Shown: positions 46,601 through 61,520, counted from the stretch's first letter. The stretch is DNA of 64,000 bases from Salvator merianae (GCA_003586115.2 QVOM02000116.1:31163062-31227061), one strand, 5' to 3'. The notes: generated from the sequence alone by a model not told the origin. Made by a program: numbers and translations.

Positions 46601-49284
46601 GCTCCTTGCACCAAGCACACAACCACAGTGCCTGTCCAGAGGCCAGATAGTTGCACAGCAATGAATTATATTGATTTATTTGTATTTATATTTTGCCCTA
46701 TACCCAAAGATCTCAGGGTGGGTCACAATAAAATTGGCATAAAAATAGATAAAATAAGTTAGCGAAAACATACCAAGTAATTTTCACACCCTGCTGGCTT
46801 TCTACCTTTGCTACTTTGGAGATTGAAAAACACTAAAAAGAAAACAAAAAACAAGAAAAAAAACCAAATAGAAACAAAAAACACCTCCAAACTTGTTTAT
46901 GACTGGCAGGAGCCAATCACCTTCCAACAGTATCCAGGCTCACTTGTTTTTAGTTTTATGCACCAATAGGCATGTGGGCCACTGTCTTGAGCCGCATGCT
47001 CAGCCCAATTCCAACTCATCTTTTTGACACAATGACTCCTGCTGTCTTCCCAGCATGCATCACTATATGCAGATGAGCCCCTGAAGCTTTTTTGAAGTGC
47101 AAGGACGACCTTCTTTGATACTTCTAACTCTAAAATGTTTGATAGACCAGATATTGAAGAATTTTTGCTGCATTCCATCAGTTTTTCTAAAGGAAACATT
47201 AGCTAAGTGCTTGCAGTTTCCAGAACCCTCTCCCCTTATATCCCTTGTTTTAAAAAATGGCCTTATGTTGGGTGGTTTCCAATTCTTAGGTAGTGTTCTC
47301 CTTGCCACGTATGGTCCTTTTGTTAGAAGAGAAGCAATTTCTGTTTTGTATAAAACTTTTGGATGAATCTAATCAGGATTTAGATTCTGTATCTCCAGCC
47401 ACTGCAAGAGTATTCATATTAATAGGTATCTGTTTTTCACAATGAAGATTAATGCAGACATTTAATCTCTTGAATCTCCATTTACCTCTTTTAGTAAGTT
47501 ACATAGTGTGTTTAAATAATTTGAACATCTTAATGTTTTTAATTATATTCTCATCAATTTTATGTCCCTTTTAGTTTGCTTGCATTTATCTTCTCAAAAT
47601 CTCTGAGCACAATTTCCTCACTATGCTGACATCATCTTGACCTTTATGGCATCTTTCTTCATCTGTAGCATAAATTCAAGTCTCTGCTATTGTGGTTTTA
47701 AAGACCATGAGAGATTTAATCCTCTTGAGTTTCCTTCTCAAATGCCTTTTATCACCTCAAATGAATGCTCAAAAATGGAAAGGTTAACACATGACTGTGG
47801 TAGGACCTACTTATTTGCTTCAGTATATTAAATTTCATTTTCAGCTGATCCAACATATCTTGTAGCAAGTCCAAGTGCTATACACAGGGTTAAGTCTGGA
47901 ATTACATGCACATACTCTTTTATTAGTTCAGGACATACAAAGTTAGGCCCTGACAGTTCCATTATATGCAGAGAAGTAGCTAAGAAATTTGCATAATTTT
48001 TTCCACTTTTGAACATCAAGTGAATTAAATAATTCTTTTCTATTTTTATTTGGTAACTGTGTTTCATTCAGCATCTCAGAAGTCTGCATCAGTATGGAAA
48101 TTAATGAAGAAAATTATTGCTGAAAATGGATTTACTGGATTGTTTATTGGTAAATATTTTCTGATTAAACTAGAGATTAAAGGGAACATAAAAATAACTG
48201 TCAATTTTTAAAAACAGAGAGCAAATTTAATTACTTCCTTGTTGGTATAAACAGCAGTTTCTTCATTTCACAGGAAACCTTTCCTACAACCTTGTTTTCT
48301 GGATGTACTTAAGTGTTTACAGCAGAATTACAAACTTGCTCAGTCACTGATTTGAGATGCCTGCTAAAAATTAGTCTGTGGGTTCTGATGAGCTAGTTTC
48401 ATTGAAGGTCTTCTTGGAGACTATGGGATCAGACAATCAACATGTCACACATAATATATGATTTCAAGCCTGCTACAGCTTTGCCCAAACCATATTAGGC
48501 CTCAAAACAATGTTATTTATAGTTTAGAGGCTCTGCATGGGCCAGGGGAATTCCTGACAGGCATGAGATGCATGTCCTTATGGGTTGCACCACGACATCA
48601 TTTCCTTCTCCTCTCTAGGATCTGAGAAGACTAGAAGGGCAACATAAGAACAAAGTGAAGTAAAGTGCATGCTAATCCTGTTCCTAGGGAGAGATTGCTA
48701 GGTGTTCTACTTTGCAAATGTGGGGTCTGTGTAAAGGGGAAATTCTGCTTCCAAAGTTTCATAAAACATTTGAAATGGCATTTTGTCATCCACTTTGAGA
48801 ATACAATTGTGATATCATTAACAGTACTTATGAAAGAGGAAATGCAATTAATTCATTTTGAACAAGTGGTTCTTAATACTAGAAAGGAATAATAGCTGTT
48901 TTATATTTTGGTTCACTGAGATTCTTCTTACTTGGCAGTAGAAATTTCTCTTACTATTTAGTTAAAATAAACTTCCCTGCAGCCCATCATTGTTTCTCCT
49001 GTAACTCTTCAGCTATTTGAAGATTACTACCTTTTCTCTATCCCCTCTCCATGTTCAGTAAGTTTGATGTTAGTATTGCAATAATTAAACCTTATCTACA
49101 GCTTAATAATACTCCAACTTTGTTCACCTGTGTTCTTGAATAGTTCTAATTTATCCTTTCCATAGGTATTATTCCAAGACTTACAAAAATCGCTCCTGCA
49201 TGTGCCATAATGGTCAGCACTTATGAATATGCAAAATCTTTCTTCCATAGATTTAATAAAGAAAAGTACATGAAGAACCATTAA
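34599..49284 (+). CDS. SLC25A40: SLC25A40, mitochondrial carrier, 10 coding exons
   Basis: Ten exons (34599-34695, 36392-36451, 36854-36960, 37937-38004, 38793-38917, 40886-41059, 42750-42859, 43956-44037, 48072-48149, 49166-49284) join in frame to 339 residues; the human protein has 338. The three carrier repeats show their signatures PLDVVK (36-41), PIEMVR (161-166) and PFDVIK (255-260), each at the end of an odd-numbered helix. The phrases [19 protein letters not shown] and [14 protein letters not shown] match SLC25A40/39. Known: an inner-membrane carrier, paralogue of SLC25A39, needed with it for mitochondrial glutathione import. Opposite strand to DBF4, head to head, as in mammals. SLC25A39 is an alternative, but synteny decides. 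Confidence 0.95.
36151..36273. repeat. ~45-bp tandem duplication running into a (CTAAT)n microsatellite
   Basis: Units 36151-36194 and 36195-36242 both start AAGTTTCTCTAACTT and end GGGCTAAT. The terminal CTAAT is then repeated about seven times (to 36273). In SLC25A40 intron 1 of the coding region. Confidence 0.85.
36392..36451 (+). CDS. SLC25A40: SLC25A40 coding exon 2 (first carrier signature)
   Basis: 60 nt. Encodes [20 protein letters not shown]. Acceptor TTTTTAG, donor GTAAGC. Confidence 0.95.
36854..36960 (+). CDS. SLC25A40: SLC25A40 coding exon 3 (matrix loop)
   Basis: 107 nt. Encodes [20 protein letters not shown] to GRFTGMT, the long first matrix loop, the least conserved part. 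It lacks the CVCEE-type cysteine cluster I recall from the human protein. Acceptor TATCAG, donor GTAAAG. Confidence 0.9.
37470..37655 (-). mobile_element. tRNA-derived SINE
   Basis: On the minus strand it begins with GGCCATAGCTCAGTGGTAGA (A-box-like) followed by a B-box-like GGTTCAATCCC, as in tRNA-type SINEs. In the SLC25A40 intron before exon 4. Confidence 0.7.
37937..38004 (+). CDS. SLC25A40: SLC25A40 coding exon 4
   Basis: 68 nt. Encodes [20 protein letters not shown] and PS, the conserved h12 amphipathic helix and start of helix 2. Acceptor TTTTAG, donor GTAAGT. Confidence 0.95.
38500..38690 (-). mobile_element. tRNA-derived SINE, second copy
   Basis: On the minus strand: GGCCATGGCTCAATGACAGA, then TAAGTTCAATGCCCAG. 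Same family as 37470-37655 by its head, with a different body. Confidence 0.65.
38793..38917 (+). CDS. SLC25A40: SLC25A40 coding exon 5
   Basis: 125 nt. Encodes [19 protein letters not shown] through [10 protein letters not shown]: helix 2 and the start of helix 3. Acceptor TTTTTAG, donor GTGAGT. Confidence 0.95.
40360..40490 (+). mobile_element. CR1/L2-type LINE 3' tail
   Basis: Contains AGCCTGGGACCTTTTGTTGA, GGGTAGGATAGAAATTC and an AATAAA-type repeat end. Confidence 0.6.
40886..41059 (+). CDS. SLC25A40: SLC25A40 coding exon 6 (second carrier signature)
   Basis: 174 nt. Encodes [20 protein letters not shown] to [13 protein letters not shown]. Acceptor TTCTAG, donor GTATGA. Confidence 0.95.
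41104..41600 (-). mobile_element. CR1/L2-type LINE carrying an inserted exon copy
   Basis: LINE 3' block on the minus strand from 41104 (CCCAGGGCAGTGAGCAGAC) to about 41428. It resumes at 41535 with CCTTGGGCCCAAGTTGT, which corresponds to the next LINE block (compare 56145-56160). The intervening 100 bp is the SLC25A40 exon-7 duplicate. Confidence 0.65.
41434..41527 (+). pseudogene. Partial duplicate of SLC25A40 coding exon 7
   Basis: All 94 bases are identical to 42713-42806: 37 bp of intron with the acceptor, then 57 bp of exon. It lacks the rest of the exon and the donor. Read in the exon frame from 41471 it runs into the LINE and stops at TAA 41557-41559. ACGCGC flanks it on both sides (41423-41428, 41529-41534). 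Confidence 0.92.
42750..42859 (+). CDS. SLC25A40: SLC25A40 coding exon 7
   Basis: 110 nt. Encodes [19 protein letters not shown] through [12 protein letters not shown], completing helix 4 and beginning helix 5. Acceptor CCATAG, donor GTAAGT. Its first 57 bases plus 37 bp of the upstream intron are duplicated at 41434-41527. Confidence 0.95.
43360..43735 (+). mobile_element. CR1/L2-type LINE 3' fragment
   Basis: Plus-strand copy with remnants of the RT end (GGGCCTTCTCAGTGATGGCT, CATGGAATAGTGTTCCTCTG) and the tail AACAAGCCCTGAGACCTTC through an AATAAGTAAATAAA end. In the intron before exon 8. Confidence 0.75.
43740..43830 (-). mobile_element. tRNA-type SINE remnant abutting the LINE tail
   Basis: The minus strand reads GCCATAGCTGAGGAATAAC then AAGTTCAATCACTGG, decayed A- and B-box-like blocks as in the SINEs at 37.5 and 38.5 kb. 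Confidence 0.5.
43956..44037 (+). CDS. SLC25A40: SLC25A40 coding exon 8 (third carrier signature)
   Basis: 82 nt. Encodes [20 protein letters not shown]. Acceptor CTCTAG, donor GTAAGT. Confidence 0.95.
44038..48071 (+). other. SLC25A40: SLC25A40 intron before coding exon 9
   Basis: About 4 kb. It contains a LINE tail fragment (46665-46770, minus) and an inverted repeat (46261-46270 with 46308-46317). No other exon is recognised. Confidence 0.6.
46665..46770 (-). mobile_element. LINE 3' tail fragment
   Basis: Contains ACCCAAAGATCTCAGGGTGG and GTCACAATAAAA in the order seen in the other minus-strand LINE tails. Confidence 0.65.
48072..48149 (+). CDS. SLC25A40: SLC25A40 coding exon 9
   Basis: 78 nt. 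Encodes [20 protein letters not shown] and TGLFIG in the phase set by exon 8. Acceptor ATTCAG, donor GTAAAT. Confidence 0.93.
49166..49284 (+). CDS. SLC25A40: SLC25A40 last coding exon
   Basis: 119 nt including the TAA. Encodes [20 protein letters not shown] and the C-terminal end, helix 6. Acceptor CATAG. Confidence 0.95.
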
Positions 49285-49670
49285 TGCTTATAAAATTAAA
49301 ATGCTAGCAGTGGTATGTATGTACAGAGGAGTACAAAAGTAAGTTCATAAGACATTTTTACATCATAAGCCTCTTTTGCGTCATATATACTGATAGTCCT
49401 GGCTGAAGACATGAGGATCTATCTCAGCTTGGAGAATGAGAGATGCAGAGAATGAGATGCAGAGAATCAGATAGTTCCTATGTGAAATTATACTTAGCAA
49501 ACAGGAATCACCACAGGATTCTCCTAGTAAATTTAAATAATGTTAATCAGTAATTTTTACTGCTGGTTGTATTCTTGCCCTGAGAAGACTTGTGATTAAT
49601 TCAAGATGCTTTGTTGAGGCAAAAATCATGTGACCTATTTACAAAATAAACTGATGTGTGTCCATAGTCT
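49285..49670 (+). other. SLC25A40: SLC25A40 3' UTR and polyadenylation signal
   Basis: AATAAA at 49645-49650 is followed by GT-rich CTGATGTGTGTCC, a good cleavage context, giving a 3' UTR of about 380 nt. Confidence 0.7.
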
Positions 49671-52600
49671 CAAGATTTTATGTAATTCACTGCAACACTT
49701 GTGTATCGTCTTTTATAATTGCTAGAGGCATAACCATGTTAATTCTCTTGCAGCAAAAACTAAGTGTGTGAGCAGATATGCTTAAAGGGACACTCCTGGG
49801 TGAATCTGAGGCTGTAATGGCAGACATAAAATCCCAAAAATCACTTCATTGCGTCCTGAAACCTCTGAATGTGTACCCCCTTCCTCATACAGGGAAAAAT
49901 TACACTCTTTTGTAGGGAACACAGAGAAGGAAAATGTAGGCAGTTGCAGCATGGGAACAAATGCTGCTGGCCAGCAACCAATCAGGATCCTGGGCAGGCA
50001 GCTGACCAATCAGTGGTGAGCACTTCTTAGGAAGGCAGTTGCCAGACTTCAGGGTGAAGGAAGAGCAACATATGAAAATGTGAAATAGGATTATTCTTTT
50101 AATTGTTTGAAAGCCTTTTTTTTAATGACTACAGAAGGGGCATGTTTTTCTAAAAGAGGCAGTTGAAAAAGCCCTGTTTGATCGCACCCAAAGTTTGCAA
50201 AGCCTTTGTAGACTACAATCTGCTTCATCAAATGTATAAAGTGCTATTGTAAGTTAGAAGCAGATATAGGATTTGGGGGGATGAAAAACTGTAAACATGA
50301 AGGAAATGAAATTCAGAAAAGTACAGTGATAACATATTTAATAGAAGTCAGTTGTTTTATCCATAATCGGCTAATATGTAATTAGTCAGTCAATGCTCAT
50401 CTGAATTTCCTTTCTGGCTTCATTGTTCACAGTCTGCCCTTCCCTGACATATACACACGCACATGCAATATGCTTACTTGCAGCACAGAATACTTCATTT
50501 ATTATAATTTGATTTGTTTGTCATTAAGGTGTCATTTAAGGCTCTTTTCCAGCCAAAGATATATACTGTTTAAACAGTAAAATTTACAGAAAACATGACT
50601 ATCGAACATGTCAGCTGCTATCTTGGATTCATTTTAAATTAGGATTTAGGCACCATAGGATTTAATTAATCAACGAAGTTGATTTTTAACAACAGAAGAT
50701 TAAAATGACTGGGTAAATGAGAACTATCATAGTTCTACTGATTGGGGAGTTTATGTTCAATTTTGCAAAATACGAAACAGAGCACAAAGTAATGTGTTGT
50801 TTCCATGTGATTTGAGGCACTGCTTGCAAATTCTAATTTCACTCTTTTCAATATACTGTAAACACATACGATGACAGATCATACAAGCAGCAAAAAAGGG
50901 GAAAGGAACAGAATTCTTTTCCTTTTACACACAATCCATTCCTGATAAAATTAGAAGTAACATAATAATGAAGTGAGCAAGTCTTCTTCATGAGGGAAAA
51001 TTAAAGCATGATATGCTAGTATTGAGCTTTGTGAGTTAGAGATGTCAAAGCTACTTATGGCATTTTAGCCTAATCAGCATTGTGACGGCAAAGTAGTGTT
51101 AGTATGTCAGCAACAGCAAGTTTTTAAAAGATTTAATAGTGTATGAATGTTAAGATGTGCAAGTGAAAAACCTATCCATATAAATTACTAGTTCGGCTTC
51201 TCTGTGTACCTGAACTTAACAGCTACAAAGACTCTGTTATAGGTCAAACATGAGAGGACAGCAGGAGTTGACTAGGTATAGATCTGTAGCTTTTGGAGTT
51301 GTAACACTATTTAGCTGCTTCAAACTGACTTGGCTGCTTTTCTGACCATTAAAGTAGGCCTGCTAACTTTGAAAATGAGTATCTTCATTAGACTACTTGT
51401 AGAACTACTGTTCAAGTAAGCTTTAAATGTTCATAGACTGCCTGTCCTGTAAACAAATATCTACAAGAAAACATTCAACAAACTGCGTTACTTTCTTCAG
51501 CATCCAGCTGCTGTCTATTGTTCCCTTTACTGTTACTGAAAAATTATCTTACAGTTACTTGAGTGCTGGATGTTAAGTAGGAAGAAGTCTTCCACTGAAA
51601 ATGCTGGCCAGCTGCAGCTCAGGCAGAGTTAGCTAGGAGTAGCTTGTCTTGGATAACCTGCACCAGATGCCAAAGTCACTGACATCAACAGGCAAAAAAA
51701 TCCACTTAGTGGGGACTCATAACCTCTCCCATTCAGAGTTACACACTATCCAAACTTCACCCAGCCCAGGAGGTTTAGGATAAGTACTGAACTATTTTAT
51801 TTTAGCTATTAAGCTGGTTAAAACAAAGAAAAATAGGGGGGAAAAAAGAAAAATAGTATGAAGTCAGTACATAAGATAGTCCACTTAAATTAACTTGCAG
51901 CACTTCATAATAATAGGAGGGGATTTTATTGAAAGTGATGGTCAAAAATCATCAGGTGGACTTTCCCTTCCTCTCCCTGCAGGTACATGCTGCAGGGAGA
52001 GGAAGGGAGACTGGTAAACATGGTCATCTCACTACAGAATAAGGGCTGCAGAAGGTGCCTTGATCCAGTCACTAAAGCCTCTCTCTTGAAAGCTGTATTT
52101 TTTTTTCAGAACAGGGTTTTTTTCAGCCTTAGCTACAAAAGGCTGGTATCTGTTTTGACACGCGTTCTGGATGTTTGCGGTAGTCATGTTATCAACATGC
52201 TTTCCATCATAAAACAGTTCACGAGGACTGCCAAGGTCATTAATCCTCCAATCATTCACTGTTTTCCCTTCTGGAGACTCAGGGTGATGTTCAAAATGCT
52301 GACTCAGCTACCCTTCAGACATAATTGTAAATCAGTTATAGAGTGGTATAACAAAGTAAATCATCAATAATATTTCTTCTAAGAATGCTGTCCTTCAAAA
52401 TTTTATTTCTGATGACAATAATACAAGCAATAAGATATCAGAGTTTGCACTCTTGACTGTAAGTCCTCACCTATTGCCAATTCAGTAAAAAAACCACTGA
52501 TTCTGTGTACTGATCCATTATTTGATCTAAAAGTTGATTCTTGTTCCTTCTAGTCAAAAAATCTGACTTATTATTTTTCCTCAGACCAGTGTTTAACTTT

Positions 52601-53538
52601 AAGAAGATTTGGCATACTTTGGATGTTACAAAAGCTTTAAAGAACTATTCTTGTAGAACCAGATGACTAGAGGCTCTTTTTTATCTGCTACCACCTTGGC
52701 TGGGACACAAGATGGCTAAATGGTGTCAGAGCCAGCCAGTTTCCAGCAGTGGTGGTGATCGTGGTACATTCTGTAAGCTGCCTCTGTGCATGAAATCTGC
52801 CAAACCACTACGTGGAATGTCAGTTTCCACCATACCATTGGTACATTCTCCAAGTAGAGTTGTTTTCTGATGTTTAATTCAACTCTCTCATGTAATTTAG
52901 TTTTGGTATATCCCGTTAGTGCATTGGTGGTCTTCTAATTGGGGCAAGCCGTAAGACAGCTTGCCTGCTAGCTACCACAGAACCCACAAACAGTTGGCCA
53001 AGGTTATATTTTTTAAGAATTTTTATCAGATTACCAAAGTGGTCTTCAGGAACCAAGGAGAACTGGGGAAACTTCAAGTCATTGTGAATCTGTAGTAAAA
53101 GCAGATCTTAGAAATGCAACAGTTTGCTTCAGCATGTCTCTGCAATCTACATTTGAGACAGTGAGTTCCATCAAGAAAATAAAGTACAGTAGTAATTGTA
53201 CAAAAAGTTTAATTCACATGCAACATTAGATATAGCAGGGCAACAAATATCCACAGTTGTGGAAGTTAAAAATCTGATAGCTTGGCAAGATTTCAGAACC
53301 AAGACGCATTAGTTTTTTTTCATGCACAAATACCAACTTAACTGGCTTCATGTACAGTGTATAGAATTTAGGCCATGGTCTTCAAAAGATTTTTATTCCT
53401 TCTCCACCAGCCAGTCAATGTATGACAAAATCATGGTTCTAGGTCAGTGATAAACTGACTCAAGAAGAGTTCACACATACAAACCTTCTAATGTTATGCA
53501 TCTCTGGAGCCTACCTGTGTAAATCCTATGTTTCATTG
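49671..53538. other. Intergenic region between SLC25A40 and RUNDC3B
   Basis: About 3.9 kb between two converging genes, mostly AT-rich. A GC-richer patch near 49780-50050 has two CCAAT pentamers (CCAATCAG near 49978 and 50006). No gene or well-formed repeat is recognised. Part may belong to a long RUNDC3B 3' UTR. Confidence 0.5.
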
Positions 53539-54802
53539 TTTATTTTGTAAGATGTAATTAACATGCATTTACTTTAATCAGGTAGCTAATAAACAGCCTC
53601 TGGCAAAGCAGGGTGTTTCAAAGTTTGTTCTGGAACAAGCATAATAAATTTAAGAGCACAGTGGATTTCATCTATTCATGTGCATTTCTCTCCAATCATT
53701 TTTCTTTTAACCAAGTCTTACAAGAGACACATCTTTTTGGCAAAATAATGACAAATCGAACAGTGCAAAAGTTAGCTATACACTATAGACTGCCACATAG
53801 TTTTGCATGCTAGCAAGCAATGTATAGAGCTTCTTTGGCACCATAAAGCATTTCTGTCATAGTCATGAAGTTTAAAGGCCTGGTGTGTGTCAATGCTTCT
53901 ACATAGATTTGCCTGCAATTACTGCATGTCCCATTCTCAGTAGTCCAGAGAAACAACATTAAAATAAGTGTACTATAGAGGGGTTCGTACTTGAAATACA
54001 AAACTTCAACAGAAACAGTTCTAGCGTTGTGGATATATTTTAGAACAAACAATGCTTCTTTGTGACTGAAGTAGTGTCACCTGATTTAAACATTTTACTA
54101 CAGAGCAAATAGCAAGAATAAATTAGATCTGAAACCAAAACATTTACAAAGTATTTTACAAAAACATTAAAAATCCATTGTAACATTGGTTTTTGTTTTA
54201 GAGACGAGTTCTTCAAAACTTTTCTTCAAGAAACTAAACAAAAACCTATCACAGAATTTGGATGGCATTTTCAAATGTTTCCCTTTTGTACCTGCAAGCA
54301 ACTCAATCTATCAGGATGCCCAATACATGGACAACCACAACAAAGGAAGCAGTAATTCAGTAATTAAAATCAAACTCTGTAATATAATCCAAATTCAGAA
54401 GAAGGTGTAATGATTATAGCTGCTTTAACTTGTTTCATTTTTGAAATCCATCATAATGTACTGTTCAGAATATTTTGCTATTTACAGTCCTTTAAATCTT
54501 CTTCCTTACCAAGTTTTGTTACTCTTCAAAATACCAGCATATTTAAAGAACTATCATACAATACCCTTGCAGAGAAGAAACTTTTTCTCTCATACTGGTA
54601 CTTATAGCCTTCACTGTACATTAAACAGACTGAAAATCATGACAATCATACATAATCAAGCACTGTTATTTTTTTCAAGTCATTGGATTTTGTTAAAAAG
54701 GGCACAGCAGCATTAAAAAAAAACCTGGCATGATCTTTTGGTTCTTGATAGCAGATAAATTAAGGAATGTCAACCATACAAAGGTCTTCTCGGCACATCT
54801 GC
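53539..54802 (-). other. RUNDC3B: Probable RUNDC3B 3' UTR
   Basis: Follows the stop codon on the minus strand. AATAAA hexamers lie at 53539-53544 and 53392-53397. Which is used, and whether the UTR is longer, cannot be told. Confidence 0.45.
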
Positions 54803-57564
<2,762 letters not shown>

Positions 57565-58059
57565 TTAATGCCAACCAGTTTCATAAACTAGCTTCAGACC
57601 ACTGTACAACACAAATCGCAATTATTTTTCTTCTGACATATAGCAAGTGACCGTTCTGTATTAGCAACCTATATTTATAAGGCTTCAGAGTTACAGTTCA
57701 ATTGATTCTATATCTGTATTAATACTGGCTTTATTATTTTGCTATTTATTGTAAGCCACAGGGATGTGGTAAGCTTGGAAGTAATCTAAGGTAAAAAAAA
57801 AAAGTTAATGGGTGTCCCCTGGATGCAGAAAGTGAGGGAAGCATTACAAGATGCTGGGGTTTGCTGAGCATCATCCTCCCCAAAAATATTCCTGTTGTGA
57901 TGGCCAAATCAGGAATACTTGCTTCCTTACACAATTACTGCCGAATTACTCTACACCTTTGAGAATTTGATTGAAGGGATAACTATCAAGGCTACTGTAT
58001 TATAGGTGAGATAAATTGCTCCTTTCCCAAATAATATGCTAAGTATTTTGTACTTCAGC

Positions 58060-59035
58060 AAGGTTTATTTATTTATTTAAGAATTTATATCCTGCCCTTC
58101 ACCCAAAGATCACAGGGCAGGTCACAACAATTAAAAGATATATTTATATTTATATATAGATATAGATATAGCATATGCCTGAAAACCATATAACATAGGT
58201 ATGTGGTGAACCTTCAGAGGAAGGCTATTCCAAAGTCTGGGGGCCACCACAGAAAAGGACCTCTTCCATCTCTGAGAGGAAGAACTCCAAGAAGACCCTC
58301 TGCTTGAGATCTCAATACTCAGGCAGATCTACATGGAAGAAGGCCCTCCTTCAGATAACTGGGGTCCAAACCATTTACAACTTTCTATGTTAGCATCAAC
58401 GCCTTGAATTAGACTCAGTAGCGAATAGTCAACCAATGCATATCACTCAGTACTGTGTGATGTGCTTCTGGCCAGAAACTCTCATCAGAGTCAAGCTGTT
58501 GCATTCTGCACTAGTTCCAGCTTCCAGATCATTTTCAAGGATAGCCCCATGTGGAGTGCATTACCGTAGTCTAACCTGGAGGTTACTAGAACATGGATCA
58601 TTGTGGCTAAGTTATCCCTATCCAAGAAAAGCTGAAACTGGCAAACTAGTTGAGGATGGAGGTATGCACTCTTGGCTACTGCTGCCACATTGGCCTTAGA
58701 TGACAGCAACAAATCCAGAAGCACCCTCAGATCATGCACCAATTCTTTCTGGGGGAAAACGACTCCGCCCAGAATCAGGTGTCCCTTAGCTTCCTAGACT
58801 CATTATCTCATGACATGAAGTCCTTCCATCTTGTCTGAATTCAGTTTCAATTTATTTACATCTAGCCCTTTACTGCCTCCAGGAAGCAGTCAAGCACCTG
58901 AACTGCTTCCCTCAACTTAGGAGGAAAGAGACAGAGTTGGGTGTCATCAGCATATTGATGGCATCTCACTCCAAAACTCCTGATGACCTCTCCCAGCAGC
59001 TTCATACAGCTGTTAAAGACCACAGGAGACTAAAT
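58060..59035 (-). mobile_element. CR1/L2-type LINE, longer 3' fragment
   Basis: About 1 kb on the minus strand. The frame at 58491-58742 encodes the RT stretch [17 protein letters not shown] and LELVQNA, and the 3' tail has CACAGGGCAGGTCACAAC. The outer part carries GGTGTCATCAGCATATTGAT, typical of this class. Interrupted frames show it is dead. Confidence 0.8.
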
Positions 59036-60029
59036 AATTAATGCACAGATCCTATGATATCTTCAAACCTACTTGGAGCTATGCATATGCAATGAAAACA
59101 GAATATAGGGGACAAGGACATAAAATTTGGCCACCAAACAGTTTCTCCTGGTTGAATGCAAACTGCAATCCAGATTATTGTGTTCATAGGAAAATGTCGA
59201 AAGCTTACATGCGAAAATGGAGCAACTGCTTGCACCAGTCTGAATTCTGTTAAGAAACTAGAATAAAATTTGCAGTATCACTTTACCTTCCTATGGCTGA
59301 CACCACCAAAATTACAGAAACATAAAGTGAAAAATTATTTAAGGGGGGAAAAAAGAGAAATGGAGCCAATTTGTGCAAGTCATAGTTGGATTACTGAAAA
59401 GAAATGATTTAAGTAATATATACGGAGTACTGTACACAATTCACTATTTTTAATCCCAAGGTTTATTAAACATCAGTGCCACACATAAAAGAATCACATG
59501 CTTTTGTATATGCAGAACATATTTTTTAAAATACTGGTTATTTCCCCCTCTGTCACTGTTCCCCACTCTGCTTTATGTATGGTTGTTTCCCTTTTTCCTA
59601 AAACACATCATCTGTTGTGGTAGCAAAAATACCTCTCATAAAATATTGTCTCCTGTATTTTTTTTTTTTTAATAATAGAGCAAGCAAGTTTTAGATAAGA
59701 AACAAAACAAGTTAAATTATAAGCCTACATCTGGAAACTTAACTGCAAAAGTTGTCTGATTCACAGGCTGTAAAGATGAAAGTAAATTCTTTAATACAAT
59801 GCCACAGAATAGGAAGAAACAAAGAGGAAAGGGTACTTGGTATTATTGTGAGCCTTCTTTGTTATCCTGAAACAGAAAAAGCATTCCTAACAAATGGTTC
59901 ATGTCCAATTCCACCCAGAGAAAGGCAAGGAACATGAAAGGTAAAGATTTTTATTGGCTTGTTCTGTAGAAGATACCTAGCACTGGTAGTGATAAAAAAG
60001 GTGAACTGGGAGAAAGGCGAGGCTGGGTG

Positions 60030-60185
60030 TTGTTGGTGTTCAGCTGCCCAGTGTCTGACTCTGTGACCCCACAGACCACAGCACACCGCCATCTCTCAAA
60101 TTCATCTCAGCTCATGCTCATTGCTTCCACGACACTATCTATCCATCTCATCCTCTGCCGTTCCCTTCTCCTCTTGCCTGAGTAT
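60030..60185 (-). repeat. Old interspersed repeat, family uncertain
   Basis: Contains CTGACTCTGTGACCCCACAG and CCATCTCATCCTCTGCCGTT, wording I associate with a widespread ancient amniote LINE-derived repeat. Assignment and strand are uncertain. Confidence 0.4.
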
Positions 60186-61192
60186 TAACTTTTAAATACA
60201 CTAGGCTCAGCAGGCGGGAGGCTACCAGGTTTCCCACCAACAGTCACAGGCTACCCTCTCCAGTCTGAGAACCAACTGTGTCAGAGTAAGTGCAGTGACC
60301 AAGCAGGATGGTGCACCTGGAGCCAAAAAAGATAACTGACAAGAGAAGGGGTTGAACAAATAAACAAAAAAAATATCAATAGTCTCGTTTGTAGATTACG
60401 CTATCTTTCTAGTGATAACAGGTGTATAGTTTCACCACAAAGGCATATGTTACACAATTACACAGGTCTTATAAGTTTGTTTCAAAATTACTTTAAACAC
60501 AAGTACAGGCATAGATATTAAAAAACAAAGGAATATAAATGCCAGACTCTGGTGTCTGGATCACCAAACTACCAACCTACTCTGGTCTGACTTGTAGACC
60601 CATACTAGACAGCGGTTACTCCATCTGAGAACTCTATGGAGTCCCTCAACCTTCCTGATTGTTAACAATTCCCTCCTTGTTCCTTGCACTCTATTTTAGT
60701 CAGGCAAGCCTCTCTTTTATGATCCAGCTTCTAATAGTCTCAGTCTTTCGTTCTGTTTCAGGCTCCCTCCTATGTCTGTCAAGCTTTAATCTCTCCTTTG
60801 ATTCTAACAGTCCAGGAGTATTATTTATACTTTTCTTTCCTGGGCCTTTTCATCAGTTATTTTTTGCTACCAGGGTGAAGTATTAGCATGCTTAACTGAA
60901 AGGCTGAATTGACTTGTTAACAATGCAAAGGTTTTTTTTCTTCCTGTATTGAAGTATCATGCTGAGTTGCACAGTAAGAGCAAATCCCCTTTCTTTGTCT
61001 GTGGTGGAGCAAAATCCCCCTAATTAAGGGGATGTCCCCAAATCACTTCCTAATATAAGACAGGAAACAGTGCATTCAGATGATAAACAAGATGACTCCT
61101 ACACAATCTGCTGAAGTTTTATCTGTTTTATAGTACTGATCAAACATAGATAGTGTAGACCAAGCAGCTTTCCTAAAAACACTGGTGGTGAG

Positions 61193-61440
61193 GCTGGCAT
61201 CTATGTTTTACAGCACTGTAGCCTGTGAAAACCCTTGTCTGGGTCTGACATCAGTGTGTGTCAGTACTGCTGTCTGTGAAAAAAAATCCTTGTTTGGATG
61301 TGAGGAATTAACATCTTACGTGACATCAATGTGTGCAGTATTGAAGACTGTGAAAAACGCTTGTTGAGGGGCATCTTGCCATTCATCCGTGTTCTGCACT
61401 GCAGTCTGTGATAGGCTTTGGGTGAACGCATCTTGTATGG
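61193..61440. repeat. Degenerate ~60-bp tandem repeat, four units
   Basis: Units start near 61193, 61247, 61321 and 61381. Each follows the order CATC..TGTGT..CAGTACTG..GTCTGTGAAAA..CTTGTTTGG with indels. Confidence 0.7.
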
Positions 61441-61509
61441 CATCTGGGTGGTGCAGGATTCAGGCATGGCATTTTTGTGTTCTGGGACTGCCCCCATGGT
61501 ATATGCTCC

Positions 61510-61520
61510 GGGGGGGGGGG
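61510..61520. repeat. Poly-G run
   Basis: Eleven consecutive G. A twelve-base G-run also occurs at about 57024-57035. Confidence 0.9.
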
